The notes under the pieces are model-generated. The model saw nothing but the letters and a program-made list of their open reading frames with translations. It was not told where the DNA came from and made no database searches. DNA of 64,000 nt from Clostridia bacterium (GTDB lineage: Bacteria; Bacillota; Clostridia; Oscillospirales; Butyricicoccaceae), in contig JAFQUM010000004.1 in the NCBI GenBank assembly GCA_017408485.1, forward strand, positions 53,096 to 117,095. The letters are read 5' to 3'. Shown piece after piece: positions 28,626-36,251 of the stretch (its first letter is position 1; each line of letters starts with the position of its first letter). The translations under genes were made by a program, and so were the position numbers.

Positions 28626-28993
28626 GTGAGTTTGTTTTGCCCATTGCAGTGGGAATAGCTACGGGCGCTCTTGCGGGATGTGGGGTTGGCGGCGGAACTC
28701 TGCTGCTTTTGTATATGACCGCCCTCGGCGGGGTAAGCTTTGCCGATGCAAAGTGGATCAATCTGCTATTTTTCACCGTTACGGCGGTGATCGCACTTGT
28801 ATCCCACATTAAAAACAAGCTGATAGAGTGGCGCGCCACTGTTATCTGCACCTTATGCGGCGTTGCAACCGCCATTCCCGCCGCGCTGTTTGCCCAGACC
28901 CTGGAGGAGGGCGCGTTGAGCAAAATATTCGGCGCGCTATTTATAATCGCAGGCATCCGTGAGCTATTTGCAAAGGAAAAAACCAACAAATAG
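28622..28993 (+). CDS. TauE/SafE family permease, C-terminal half protein
   Basis: 123 aa, four helices, with its own signature copy GALAGCGVGGGTLLLLYM. It starts with ATG inside the stop of the preceding gene. Each protein has one internal repeat of the normally two-repeat transporter, so they probably pair as a heterodimer. A single frameshift in a one-piece gene is the other possibility. Confidence 0.8.
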   Translation: MSEFVLPIAVGIATGALAGCGVGGGTLLLLYMTALGGVSFADAKWINLLFFTVTAVIALVSHIKNKLIEWRATVICTLCGVATAIPAALFAQTLEEGALSKIFGALFIIAGIRELFAKEKTNK

Positions 28994-29023
28994 CCGTAAT
29001 TTGTTGAAATTACTTTACAAAAG

Positions 29024-29052
29024 TTTACAAGATTCGCAGGTTGTGCTATAAT
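29024..29052 (+). promoter_or_regulatory. Promoter of mscS with flanking palindrome
   Basis: TTTACA, 17-bp spacer, extended -10 TGC-TATAAT. AATTTACT-caattc-AGTAAATT (29050-29071) overlaps the transcription start and could be an operator or mRNA hairpin. Confidence 0.75.
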
Positions 29053-29086
29053 TTACTCAATTCAGTAAATTATAGGAGGATTCTTT

Positions 29087-29911
29087 ATGCTCGACAAACT
29101 TGTCAATCATCTTGCCGACCTCGGTATTGGCGCTCTTGCTCCCTTTGTTGGTGCAGTTCTTGTCTTTGTTATAGGCTTTTTGCTTGTTAAAGCCATCGCA
29201 AAGCTGCTTACCAAGGCTTTTAAAAAGGATAGCCACCTCGATCCCAGTGTTGAAAAGCTCATCGTTACCGTCATCAAGGTAGCGGGCACATTCATCGTTC
29301 TGCTTGTCTGTGCAGAAATGCTGTCCATCCCAACCTCTTCACTTGTAACTCTGCTTGGCACCTTCGGTCTTGCTCTTTCTCTGTCTGTACAGAGCGTTGT
29401 AGCCAACATTGCCAGCGGTATCTTCATTATGGTATCCAAGCCCTTCCTTACAGGACATTGGATCGCCGCCCCCAGCGGTGAGGGCGAGGTCGTACAGATC
29501 GGCTTGACTCACACCACTCTTAAGACCGCCACAAATCAGCTCATTTGCATTCCTAACGGAAATCTTGCGGGCGAGGCTGTTACCAACTATTCCACCGAAG
29601 CCACCCGCCGTCTTGACCTGACCATTCCCGTATCCTATGATACCGATACAACTCAGGCAAAGAAAGCTATCTACAATGCTATTTTGGACGACGAGCGCAT
29701 CCTTAAAGACCCCGCTCCCTTTGTTCGCGTTTGGAATCTTAATTCTTCCTCTGTTGATATTATGGTTCGCGTATGGACAAAGCCCTCTGATTATTGGGAG
29801 ATCCGCTCCGCGCTCATCGAAAATATCAAGAATACTCTTGTCAAAGAGAACATCACTATCCCCTTCAACACCATTACTGTGGTCAACCAGAATGTCAGCG
29901 AAGACAAATAA
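29087..29911 (+). CDS. mscS: Small-conductance mechanosensitive channel, MscS family
   Basis: 274 aa. Three membrane helices; the pore-lining TM3 is LVTLLGTFGLALSLSVQSVVANIASG, rich in Gly/Ala as in MscS. A cytoplasmic beta domain follows (VVQIGLTHTTLKTATNQLICIPNG with the conserved PNG). Opens under membrane tension to relieve hypo-osmotic shock. TAGGAGG precedes the ATG. Single-gene unit with promoter and terminator. Confidence 0.94.
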   Translation: MLDKLVNHLADLGIGALAPFVGAVLVFVIGFLLVKAIAKLLTKAFKKDSHLDPSVEKLIVTVIKVAGTFIVLLVCAEMLSIPTSSLVTLLGTFGLALSLSVQSVVANIASGIFIMVSKPFLTGHWIAAPSGEGEVVQIGLTHTTLKTATNQLICIPNGNLAGEAVTNYSTEATRRLDLTIPVSYDTDTTQAKKAIYNAILDDERILKDPAPFVRVWNLNSSSVDIMVRVWTKPSDYWEIRSALIENIKNTLVKENITIPFNTITVVNQNVSEDK

Positions 29912-29927
29912 AATCCCAAAATATTTC

Positions 29928-29957
29928 AAAAAAACCGTCATTTTTCGACGGTTTTTT
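29928..29957 (+). terminator. Terminator after mscS
   Basis: AAAACCGTC/GACGGTTTT stem followed by TTTTGTTTTG. Confidence 0.85.
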
Positions 29958-30047
29958 GTTTTGTAACCCTTTTGTTATTGCATAAGTAGCAAAAAGAGTT
30001 TAAAATAATAATACAGACAGATGCTTTTTTCGAAAGGCGGTATTGAT

Positions 30048-30887
30048 ATGAAAAGATTAACAGCCCTTTTATTATGTATATTACTTCTCACCTTAGCTGC
30101 TTGCGGTGAGGCTGACGGGCAAGCGCCCAAAAACAGTGGCGACCCCGACGGCAAAACACCCTCTGTAACCGACCCTTCCGCTCCCGATGCCTCTCCCGAC
30201 GACGGCTCGCTGAAGTGGAGCGACTATGTTTTTAAAGGAAATTACACCGATGAGAACCTGACAAGCGCGGCTTTGGTCACACTGAACATCACCCTGCCCA
30301 AGGTGGAGGGCAACGAGGATATTACCCTCTATTATGACAATGTCATCGACCGTCTTAAGGAGTCTGCACAGACCTACTATCTTGATATTGCCCGCGGAAA
30401 TTATGATCTTGCTCAGGACGGAATCGGCATTTTTACCCCCGTAGTCATCGAAACAAGCTATCAGGTAGTACGCAACGACGGAGTTCTTTTCTCGGTAGTC
30501 CGTGAAAGCTACGAAAATACCGGCGGCGCTCATCCTATGGGTGCAAAGCTGGGCGATGTTTTCCGCATTTCCGACGGCGCGAAGCTTCTTTTTGAGGATG
30601 TTTTTACAGTGACCTATGACGAGGCAGTGGCAAAGCTTACCCCCATCATTCACAAGCAGATGGACGACTTCACCGCCGCAAACGGACTTGATAACGCATA
30701 TTATGAAAACGCAAAGCAAGAGCTTTTCAGTATGTGGGAGACCGATGATTTTTACCTGACCGATGAAAGCCTTGTTCTTATCTGGCAGGCTTATTCCATC
30801 GCCCCCTATGCCGCAGGAATTCAAGAGTTTTCAATACCTTTGGCAGATATTGCCGACATAGTTGATGCACAATGGATAACAAAATAA
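30048..30887 (+). CDS. RsiV/DUF3298-type lipoprotein
   Basis: 279 aa. Signal peptide with lipobox TLAAC (Cys ~19), a Pro/Asp-rich spacer, then a DUF4163/DUF3298 pair: SYQVVRNDGVLFSVV and GGAHPMG, and a C-terminal APYAAGIQEFSIPL motif. In RsiV this fold binds lysozyme; here there is no membrane anti-sigma part, so a secreted binding role only is suggested. Start at 30048 follows GAAAGGCGG. Overlaps rlmD by 16 bp. Confidence 0.83.
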   Translation: MKRLTALLLCILLLTLAACGEADGQAPKNSGDPDGKTPSVTDPSAPDASPDDGSLKWSDYVFKGNYTDENLTSAALVTLNITLPKVEGNEDITLYYDNVIDRLKESAQTYYLDIARGNYDLAQDGIGIFTPVVIETSYQVVRNDGVLFSVVRESYENTGGAHPMGAKLGDVFRISDGAKLLFEDVFTVTYDEAVAKLTPIIHKQMDDFTAANGLDNAYYENAKQELFSMWETDDFYLTDESLVLIWQAYSIAPYAAGIQEFSIPLADIADIVDAQWITK

Positions 30888-32233
30888 TCAAAAATCAAAT
30901 ATACCGCCTCACTATTGAGGGTTACACTTCCGACGGCTCAGGCATTGCCCGAGCCGACGGTTTTGTTGTTTTTGTCCCCTTTTCCGCACGGGGAGATGTT
31001 CTTGATGTCAAGATAGTCAAGGTGCTTAAGACCCATGCCTTTGGCATAATCCATAAGATCATCGAGCCATCTCCCGCCCGTCAGGAGGTTGCTTGCCCCG
31101 CTTTTCCCAAGTGCGGTGGCTGTGATTTTTTACATATTTCTTATGACGAGGAACTTGCTCTTAAAGCCCGTCGTGTCCGCGATTGTATGGTCAAATTGGG
31201 CGGCTTTGATATAGAAAAAGTGGAATGCGCCCCCTCCCCCGAGGTCTATCGTTCGAGAAACAAGGCTCTTTTCCCCGTTGAAAAGGACGGGGATCAGGTG
31301 ATCTTCGGCTTTTACCGCCGCCGCTCACATCAGGTAATTGCCACAAGCGACTGTCTGATAAACCACCCCAACGCATCAGCTCTCGCCTCGGCTGTTGCAC
31401 AGTGGGCAACCGAGTACAATGTGCCCATCTATGATGAGGAGAGCCATACCGGTCTGCTCCGCAAGATATTTACCCGTCACGGCGCGGGCGGTGACTTTTT
31501 GTGTATAGTCACCACATCCCGCAAGCTGCCCGAGTATAACAAGCTTATTGAGATATGCCGCTCCGCCTGTCCCGATCTTTGTGGAATAGCCGTAAATGTA
31601 AACACCCTAAAAACCAATCTCGCCCTTGGTAACCGGACATATTATCTTTGGGGTGAGCCCAGACTTCGCGATACCCTTTTGGGCAAGGAGTTTGATCTGT
31701 CGGTAGAGTCATTTTATCAGGTAAACCACCCTCAGGCAGAGCAGCTTTATAAAGAGATATTGCGGCTATCCAATCTCGACAAGACCAAGGACGCTTTGGA
31801 CCTGTATTGCGGAGTGGGAACTATTACTCTGTCACTTGCCCCCTTGTGCCGCAAGGTCTTGGGCGCTGAAATAGTTGAACGCGCAATTGTTGATGCCCGC
31901 GAGAATGCCAAGAGAAATAATATAGACAACGCGGAGTTTTTCTGCGGTGATGCGGGAAAGGCTGCAGAAGAGATCGCCGCACAAGGCTTTAAACCCTATA
32001 CCATAGTCTGCGACCCACCACGCAAGGGAATGGACGAGACCGCACTCAATGCAGTGCTGAGTATGTCGCCCGAGCGCATTATCTATGTGGCTTGCGACCC
32101 CGCTTCCCTTGCCCGTGACAGTAAATATCTCTGCCTGCGCGGCTATGAGCTGAAATCGGTCAGTGCGTGGGATATGTTTCCCCGAACCGCCAATGTTGAA
32201 AGTATTGCATTACTTTGCAAGGCGATACAGTGA
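30872..32233 (+). CDS. rlmD: 23S rRNA (uracil-C5)-methyltransferase, RlmD/RumA type, with TRAM domain
   Basis: 453 aa. N-terminal TRAM RNA-binding domain (~1-65), a 4Fe-4S cluster site CPAFPKCGGC (~75-87), SAM motif DLYCGVGTITLSLA (~310) and the catalytic Cys in VACDPASLARD (~408). Adds the 5-methyl group to a 23S rRNA uridine (or U54 of tRNA in some homologues). It starts inside the end of the DUF3298 gene with no clear ribosome site. A second homologue is at 34700-35872. Confidence 0.88.
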   Translation: MDNKIIKNQIYRLTIEGYTSDGSGIARADGFVVFVPFSARGDVLDVKIVKVLKTHAFGIIHKIIEPSPARQEVACPAFPKCGGCDFLHISYDEELALKARRVRDCMVKLGGFDIEKVECAPSPEVYRSRNKALFPVEKDGDQVIFGFYRRRSHQVIATSDCLINHPNASALASAVAQWATEYNVPIYDEESHTGLLRKIFTRHGAGGDFLCIVTTSRKLPEYNKLIEICRSACPDLCGIAVNVNTLKTNLALGNRTYYLWGEPRLRDTLLGKEFDLSVESFYQVNHPQAEQLYKEILRLSNLDKTKDALDLYCGVGTITLSLAPLCRKVLGAEIVERAIVDARENAKRNNIDNAEFFCGDAGKAAEEIAAQGFKPYTIVCDPPRKGMDETALNAVLSMSPERIIYVACDPASLARDSKYLCLRGYELKSVSAWDMFPRTANVESIALLCKAIQ

Positions 32234-32269
32234 TATAAATTCCTGATGGAGTTTGCGATATATAAAGAC

Positions 32270-32297
32270 AAAAAGAGAGCATTTCGCTCTCTTTTTT
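32270..32297. terminator. Bidirectional terminator between rlmD and tspO
   Basis: AAAAAGAGAGC-atttc-GCTCTCTTTTTT between converging genes. Confidence 0.85.
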
Positions 32298-32761
32298 CAG
32301 TTCAGCAAAAATATCATATAATTTAGATATCCTGCAAAGGTTACCCATAGCAGATATGGAATCAGCAGATATCCTGCCTTTTTATTGATCTGCCAAAAGA
32401 AAAATATGGTTGCAAAAACCGCTATCCATAGCACCACAAGCCATATAAAGGCAAGGAAATACATCTCTAAATTGAAAAATATTATGGACCAGAAAAAGTT
32501 GAAAAAGAGCTGTATTCCATATATGCCCAGCGCCAATTTTTTAAGCTCGGAGTCTGAATTATAAATAATATAGCAAGCTATTCCCATCAGTATATAAAGT
32601 ATCGTCCACACCACGGGAAAAAGCCAACCGGGCGGTGACAGCGGCGGTTGGTTAAGGCTTTCAAATGTCTGCATACTGTCACGAGTCAAAAATGCGGCAA
32701 GTCCGCCTATGCCCAATGGGATAAGCAGAGAAATTATGAGCGATCTCCATTTTATCTTCAA
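32297..32761 (-). CDS. tspO: TspO/MBR family protein
   Basis: 154 aa, five membrane helices, with the family pattern SLNQPPLSPPGWLFPVVWTILYI and a tryptophan-rich later half (ILLWVTFAGYLNYMIFLLN end). TspO proteins bind porphyrins and act in stress or tetrapyrrole handling. The start is TTG at 32761; the ribosome site GAGGTG lies within a hairpin (32769-32800). It follows the CrtO-like gene on the same strand. Confidence 0.92.
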   Translation of the reverse strand: MKIKWRSLIISLLIPLGIGGLAAFLTRDSMQTFESLNQPPLSPPGWLFPVVWTILYILMGIACYIIYNSDSELKKLALGIYGIQLFFNFFWSIIFFNLEMYFLAFIWLVVLWIAVFATIFFFWQINKKAGYLLIPYLLWVTFAGYLNYMIFLLN

Positions 32762-32768
32762 AAAATAT

Positions 32769-32800
32769 CACCTCATTTTCATTGTACGGAAAATGAGGTG
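32769..32800 (-). terminator. Hairpin sequestering the tspO ribosome site
   Basis: CACCTCATTTTC-N8-GAAAATGAGGTG, perfect 12-bp stem between the CrtO-like gene and tspO, followed by a T-rich run. The arm nearest tspO contains GAGGTG. It can act as terminator or as a translation block. Confidence 0.7.
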
Positions 32801-32807
32801 TTTTTAT

Positions 32808-33371
32808 TCAAACTGTTTGTTTTTTGAGCAGTTTTACCACGCGGGGGCGGTTATAGCGTTGAATGACAATAAACTGTCCGTCAAAGATTATTGCGGCAAA
32901 GGCGGTGATGGCAAATATCCAAAGCTCGCCCCACAACAGCGCAAAAAGCAAGGTGGTAAGGGATATTCCCACATTTATCCAATGATCGGTCTCTGCCTTG
33001 GTCATGTTGTTGGCTATCTGCTCTAAAGTATTGTCCTGTAACGAAAACTGGGTAGGATCGTAGGTCAGCGCGTGTGCCTTCCACTTTTTCACGCGAATAA
33101 GCTTGTAAAAAGCGCTCTCGCCCCGTTTTTCTTTAAACCACCAGCACTTGTGGTTAAGTTTATGGCGAAAAAACTTGGTCACATTTCCCATAATAAGCCG
33201 CAGCCACAGATGATACATAACCGTAAAAGCCGTGACCCCCGTCCATAAAACGAAGGCTGCAGAGGCAATGCCCGCGTAATGAAGCACAAAGCAAACTATA
33301 GCGGTTATAAGCGCTATAGCTATAACGCAATACATAAATATTGCAGGCCCCGAAGGCTTGTGCTTTTTCAT
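32808..33371 (-). CDS. Membrane protein resembling CrtO-type acyltransferase
   Basis: 187 aa with four hydrophobic helices. The segment RVKKWKAHALTYDP, then NMTKAETDHWINV with a conserved-looking His, and YNRPRVVKLL at the end recall the CrtO-like glycosyl-diaponeurosporenoate acyltransferase family, often found in Clostridia without carotenoid genes. No carotenoid genes are nearby, so the substrate is likely different. Start at 33371 follows GGGGGAT; the frame's longer reading lacks one. Confidence 0.55.
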   Translation of the reverse strand: MKKHKPSGPAIFMYCVIAIALITAIVCFVLHYAGIASAAFVLWTGVTAFTVMYHLWLRLIMGNVTKFFRHKLNHKCWWFKEKRGESAFYKLIRVKKWKAHALTYDPTQFSLQDNTLEQIANNMTKAETDHWINVGISLTTLLFALLWGELWIFAITAFAAIIFDGQFIVIQRYNRPRVVKLLKKQTV

Positions 33372-33434
33372 AGTGATCCCCCTATTGTAAAACCGTACCA
33401 ATGTATTCCCACTGCTATATATCTCAAAAAACAT

Positions 33435-33593
33435 CACGACGGCAATGCCGTTTACCTTGCAGATCCCGATGCTTCGCATCGCCCTACGGGTTCGACTGCG
33501 GGCGCCCGCGTCATTCTGAGCGAAGCGTTAGCGGAGTCTAACTGCGCAGCAGCGCCGCAAGGCGGAATCTCAGGCGCCCTCCGCTCAGGATGA
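33435..33593. repeat. REP-like hairpin repeats
   Basis: Starts with small hairpins (ACGGCAATGCCGT, GATGCTTCGCATC, GCGGGCGCCCGC), then an ~80-bp inverted repeat 33511-33593 with arms TCATTCTGAGCG and CGCTCAGGATGA. No coding potential. It lies between the CrtO-like gene and the cyclo-ligase gene's 3' end. Confidence 0.7.
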
Positions 33594-33599
33594 CAGGTT

Positions 33600-34145
33600 T
33601 TATATTATCTCTTTTTCGGTGATTATGCTTTGCATTTTTATATCAAACTCATCGGTGGGTATTTCACCTTTTTCTACTATCTGCTCGGAAAAACACAAGG
33701 AAATTGTCCTTGCTTTTGTCCCTGCAAGAAAGCGGTCATAGCAGCCCTTGCCAAAGCCGAGACGGTTTTTATCTCGGTCAAATGCCACACCGGGAACAAT
33801 TATCAGGTCAAGCGCCGCGGGAGGAACATACTTTTCCGCATCCCCCACAGGCTCAAGCACACCAAAGGGGCTTTTTTCAAAGCTTTCGTCGGCTGAGATC
33901 GCGTAAAAGTTCATCTCACTGCCCGCAGTTTTGGGCAATGCCACTGTCTTTCCCTCTGCCAAGGCGCGTGAAATTATGCCGTTGGTGCAGACCTCGCTCG
34001 CCATACTCTTATAAACGGCAATGGTGCGGGCATTTTTATACGCGTCAAGCTCAAAAAGCCGCTCGGCAATAAGAGCAGACTTTTCAGCCTTGCCCGAAAT
34101 GCCCTTTCTTATGGCTATGTACTTTTTGCGAACCTGAGTTTTCAT
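33600..34145 (-). CDS. 5-formyltetrahydrofolate cyclo-ligase
   Basis: 181 aa, ATP-dependent conversion of 5-formyl-THF to 5,10-methenyl-THF, recycling folate for purine synthesis. N-terminal basic KTQVRKKYIAIRKG, folate loop VPGVAFDRDKNRLGFGKGCYDRF region (GFGKGCYDR is the family signature) and the ICFSEQ-like SLCFSEQIV strand. GAGGATATTT precedes the ATG. It is 12 bp after the VanZ gene on the same strand. Confidence 0.92.
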   Translation of the reverse strand: MKTQVRKKYIAIRKGISGKAEKSALIAERLFELDAYKNARTIAVYKSMASEVCTNGIISRALAEGKTVALPKTAGSEMNFYAISADESFEKSPFGVLEPVGDAEKYVPPAALDLIIVPGVAFDRDKNRLGFGKGCYDRFLAGTKARTISLCFSEQIVEKGEIPTDEFDIKMQSIITEKEII

Positions 34146-34157
34146 AAATATCCTCGT

Positions 34158-34664
34158 TTAATTATTAGCTATAAACAGTAATATGCCCAGTGCAATCAGC
34201 AGAGCTATGGCAATTCCCGCAAAAATATTTATTATTTTGTTTGTCTTTTTGCCAAAAAGCCTTTGTGCCAACAAATACACACAGGCACCAAGCGCCGCGC
34301 CTGCAGTGTTGGCTATAATGTCGGTTATGTCGCTTGCACCCATTGCCAAGACAAATTGGATGATCTCAAAGGAAATACTTATCGCTGCCCCATAAAGAAT
34401 GGTCTTTTTAGCCAACAAACTAAACATTTTTAGGTATAAGCCAAAGGGGACAAAAACGATAATATTCATAATCGTTTCTTTTATTTGATGTCTTACCGCC
34501 TGACCGCCGTAGTAAAACGGGATCAGATTCACACTGCGATAGCCGTCTAAAAAGTTAATGCCCGAAAGAGAAAATGTGCCCTTGAATAATACTACCCATA
34601 CAAGAATAAGGCAATAAAGGGTAAAAATCACCTTTGCCGCCGCGGGTGCTTTCTTTTTGAGCAT
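34158..34664 (-). CDS. VanZ family protein
   Basis: 168-aa membrane protein with about five helices. VNLIPFYYGG, ETIMNIIVFVPFGLYL and ASDITDIIANTAGAALG are the family's conserved loops. VanZ homologues are linked to teicoplanin resistance in one case but are mostly of unknown cell-envelope function. Start at 34664 follows AAGGGGAG; a longer reading from 34703 enters the neighbouring gene and repeat. Confidence 0.88.
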   Translation of the reverse strand: MLKKKAPAAAKVIFTLYCLILVWVVLFKGTFSLSGINFLDGYRSVNLIPFYYGGQAVRHQIKETIMNIIVFVPFGLYLKMFSLLAKKTILYGAAISISFEIIQFVLAMGASDITDIIANTAGAALGACVYLLAQRLFGKKTNKIINIFAGIAIALLIALGILLFIANN

Positions 34665-34699
34665 TTTATCTCCCCTTTTCTCGTTGCCGCAAGGCAATT

Positions 34700-35872
34700 T
34701 CACTTGCCCGAAAGAGCAAGCTTAGTTGTACTAACTGTTCGCACAAGCAGTGCAACACACTCTACGTGGCTCGTATGAGGGAACATATCTACGGGGCGGA
34801 GCTTTTTGACCTCATAGCCGTGCTTGGTAAAATATCCGAGATCGCGAGCCAGCGTTTCGGGATTGCAGGATATATACACTATTCTGTCGGGTGCAAGCTT
34901 GATCGCCGAGCGCATAAACTGAACGGTGCTTCCCGCGCGGGGCGGGTCCATAATTACCGCATCAAGATGCACCTTTTCTTGGGCAAGGGCTATCATAAAA
35001 TCACTTGCATCGGCGCATATAAACTCAATATTTTCAATATTGTTGAGTGCGGCGTTTTCCTTGGCATCCTTCACCGCATCGGCATTAAGCTCAACACCGA
35101 TAACCTTTTTCGCGCCCTTTTTGGCGGCAATTATGCCGATAGTTCCCGTACCGCAATAGGCATCAAGCACCGTTTCCTTGCCCGTAAGTCCCGCGTACTC
35201 CATAGCGAGAGAATAGAGCTTTTCGGTCTGCACGGGGTTTATCTGATAAAAGGACTTTGGCGAAATACGGAATCTGCAACCAAGCAGCTCGTCTTCGATC
35301 TTTCCCTCGCCGTAAAGCACTATGCTTCGGCTGCCAAGTACAAGGTTGGTGAACTTATTATTGATATTCTGCACGATGGTGGTTATTTCGGGATGCTCTT
35401 TAAGCAGCGCTTCAATGAAATTGTTTTTTGAGGGAAACACCGCTGTGCCGGTAACAAGCACCACCATCAGCTGACCGGTGGAAAAGCTGCGCTTTACAAG
35501 CACATGGCGCATAAAGCCACGAAGGGTATTATCATTAAACGGCTCAAGCTTAAAGCTTGCCATCAGCTTGCGAATGGTGACGATGACCGCATCGGCTTTT
35601 TTATCTTCGATAAGACAAGAATCTATGGGTACTATTCTGTGTGATGAGGACTGATATACCCCCGAAATAATGCCGCGGCGGTCTCTGCCGAATGCCGCCT
35701 GAACCTTGTTACGATAGTGATATGGGTCTTCCATTCCCACTATCTCTCCAACTCGGCAAAACTTGCCAAGCAGACCGATGATCTTGCCCTGCTTATAGCG
35801 AAGCTGGTCGGCATGTTCCATATTTTGCAGCTGACAACCGCCGCATTTTTTATAAACGGGACAAGTGGGCAT
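34700..35872 (-). CDS. RlmD-like RNA (uracil-C5)-methyltransferase without TRAM domain
   Basis: 390 aa. Begins directly at the Fe-S cysteine set CPVYKKCGGC, so the N-terminal TRAM domain is missing, as in the shorter RlmC/TrmA-like clade. SAM motif DAYCGTGTIGIIAA and catalytic SCNPETLARD are present. Likely modifies a different uridine than the 30872 enzyme. AAAGGAGAA precedes the ATG. Confidence 0.88.
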   Translation of the reverse strand: MPTCPVYKKCGGCQLQNMEHADQLRYKQGKIIGLLGKFCRVGEIVGMEDPYHYRNKVQAAFGRDRRGIISGVYQSSSHRIVPIDSCLIEDKKADAVIVTIRKLMASFKLEPFNDNTLRGFMRHVLVKRSFSTGQLMVVLVTGTAVFPSKNNFIEALLKEHPEITTIVQNINNKFTNLVLGSRSIVLYGEGKIEDELLGCRFRISPKSFYQINPVQTEKLYSLAMEYAGLTGKETVLDAYCGTGTIGIIAAKKGAKKVIGVELNADAVKDAKENAALNNIENIEFICADASDFMIALAQEKVHLDAVIMDPPRAGSTVQFMRSAIKLAPDRIVYISCNPETLARDLGYFTKHGYEVKKLRPVDMFPHTSHVECVALLVRTVSTTKLALSGK

Positions 35873-35907
35873 AGGTTTCTCCTTTTCTCATTATCACAAA
35901 GGGTGAC

Positions 35908-35995
35908 AATATATCGAGCAGGCAAAGCCTGCATATCGAGTTTGCCAAAGGCAAACATATCGCGCGCCGTCACAGCGGCGCATATCGGCAATGGC
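35908..35995. repeat. Hairpin array with ATATCG linkers
   Basis: GCAGGCAAAGCCTGC, GTTTGCCAAAGGCAAAC and GCGCCGTCACAGCGGCGC stand in series, each followed by ATATCG. Same logic as the ATGAATT arrays but a different constant linker. Confidence 0.8.
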
Positions 35996-36013
35996 AGTTT
36001 CGTCTCACTTGAA

Positions 36014-36119
36014 TAAAATCGATGGATTTCGCGACGAGGTCGTAGGGGCGAGCATTTCTCGTCCGCAAGCGTTGGCAAGTGAGTATTAAGCAGTATTCGC
36101 GGCGAAAGAGTCAATTTTT
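36014..36119 (-). repeat. 3'-end element relative, divergent core
   Basis: Ends TAAAATCGATGGATTTCGCG and TTCGCGGCGAAAGAGTCAAT match copies 3 and 6, but the central GTAC core is replaced by an unrelated ~50-bp hairpin segment. It follows copy 3 in tandem. Confidence 0.6.
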
Positions 36120-36145
36120 CTCCGCCAATCTTCGTCTCACTCGGG

Positions 36146-36251
36146 TAAAATTAGGCTATTTCGTCGCGAGACAAAGAACAAGAGCGAAGGTGTACTGTGT
36201 GTACATCGAGCGATTGCTGATGCAGTATTCGCGGCGAAAGAGTCAATTTTA
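36146..36251 (-). repeat. 3'-end element, copy 3 (106 bp)
   Basis: End arms TAAAATT and AATTTTA, inner arms TTCGTCGCGA and TTCGCGGCGAA, core GTGTACTGTGTGTAC (reading plus). The right end overlaps the stop codon of the U32 peptidase gene (36249-36251). Confidence 0.75.

Noticed and set aside
33511..33593. Insertion sequence
   Set aside because: An inverted repeat of about 80 bp with no transposase and no target duplication seen; kept only as a REP-like repeat.
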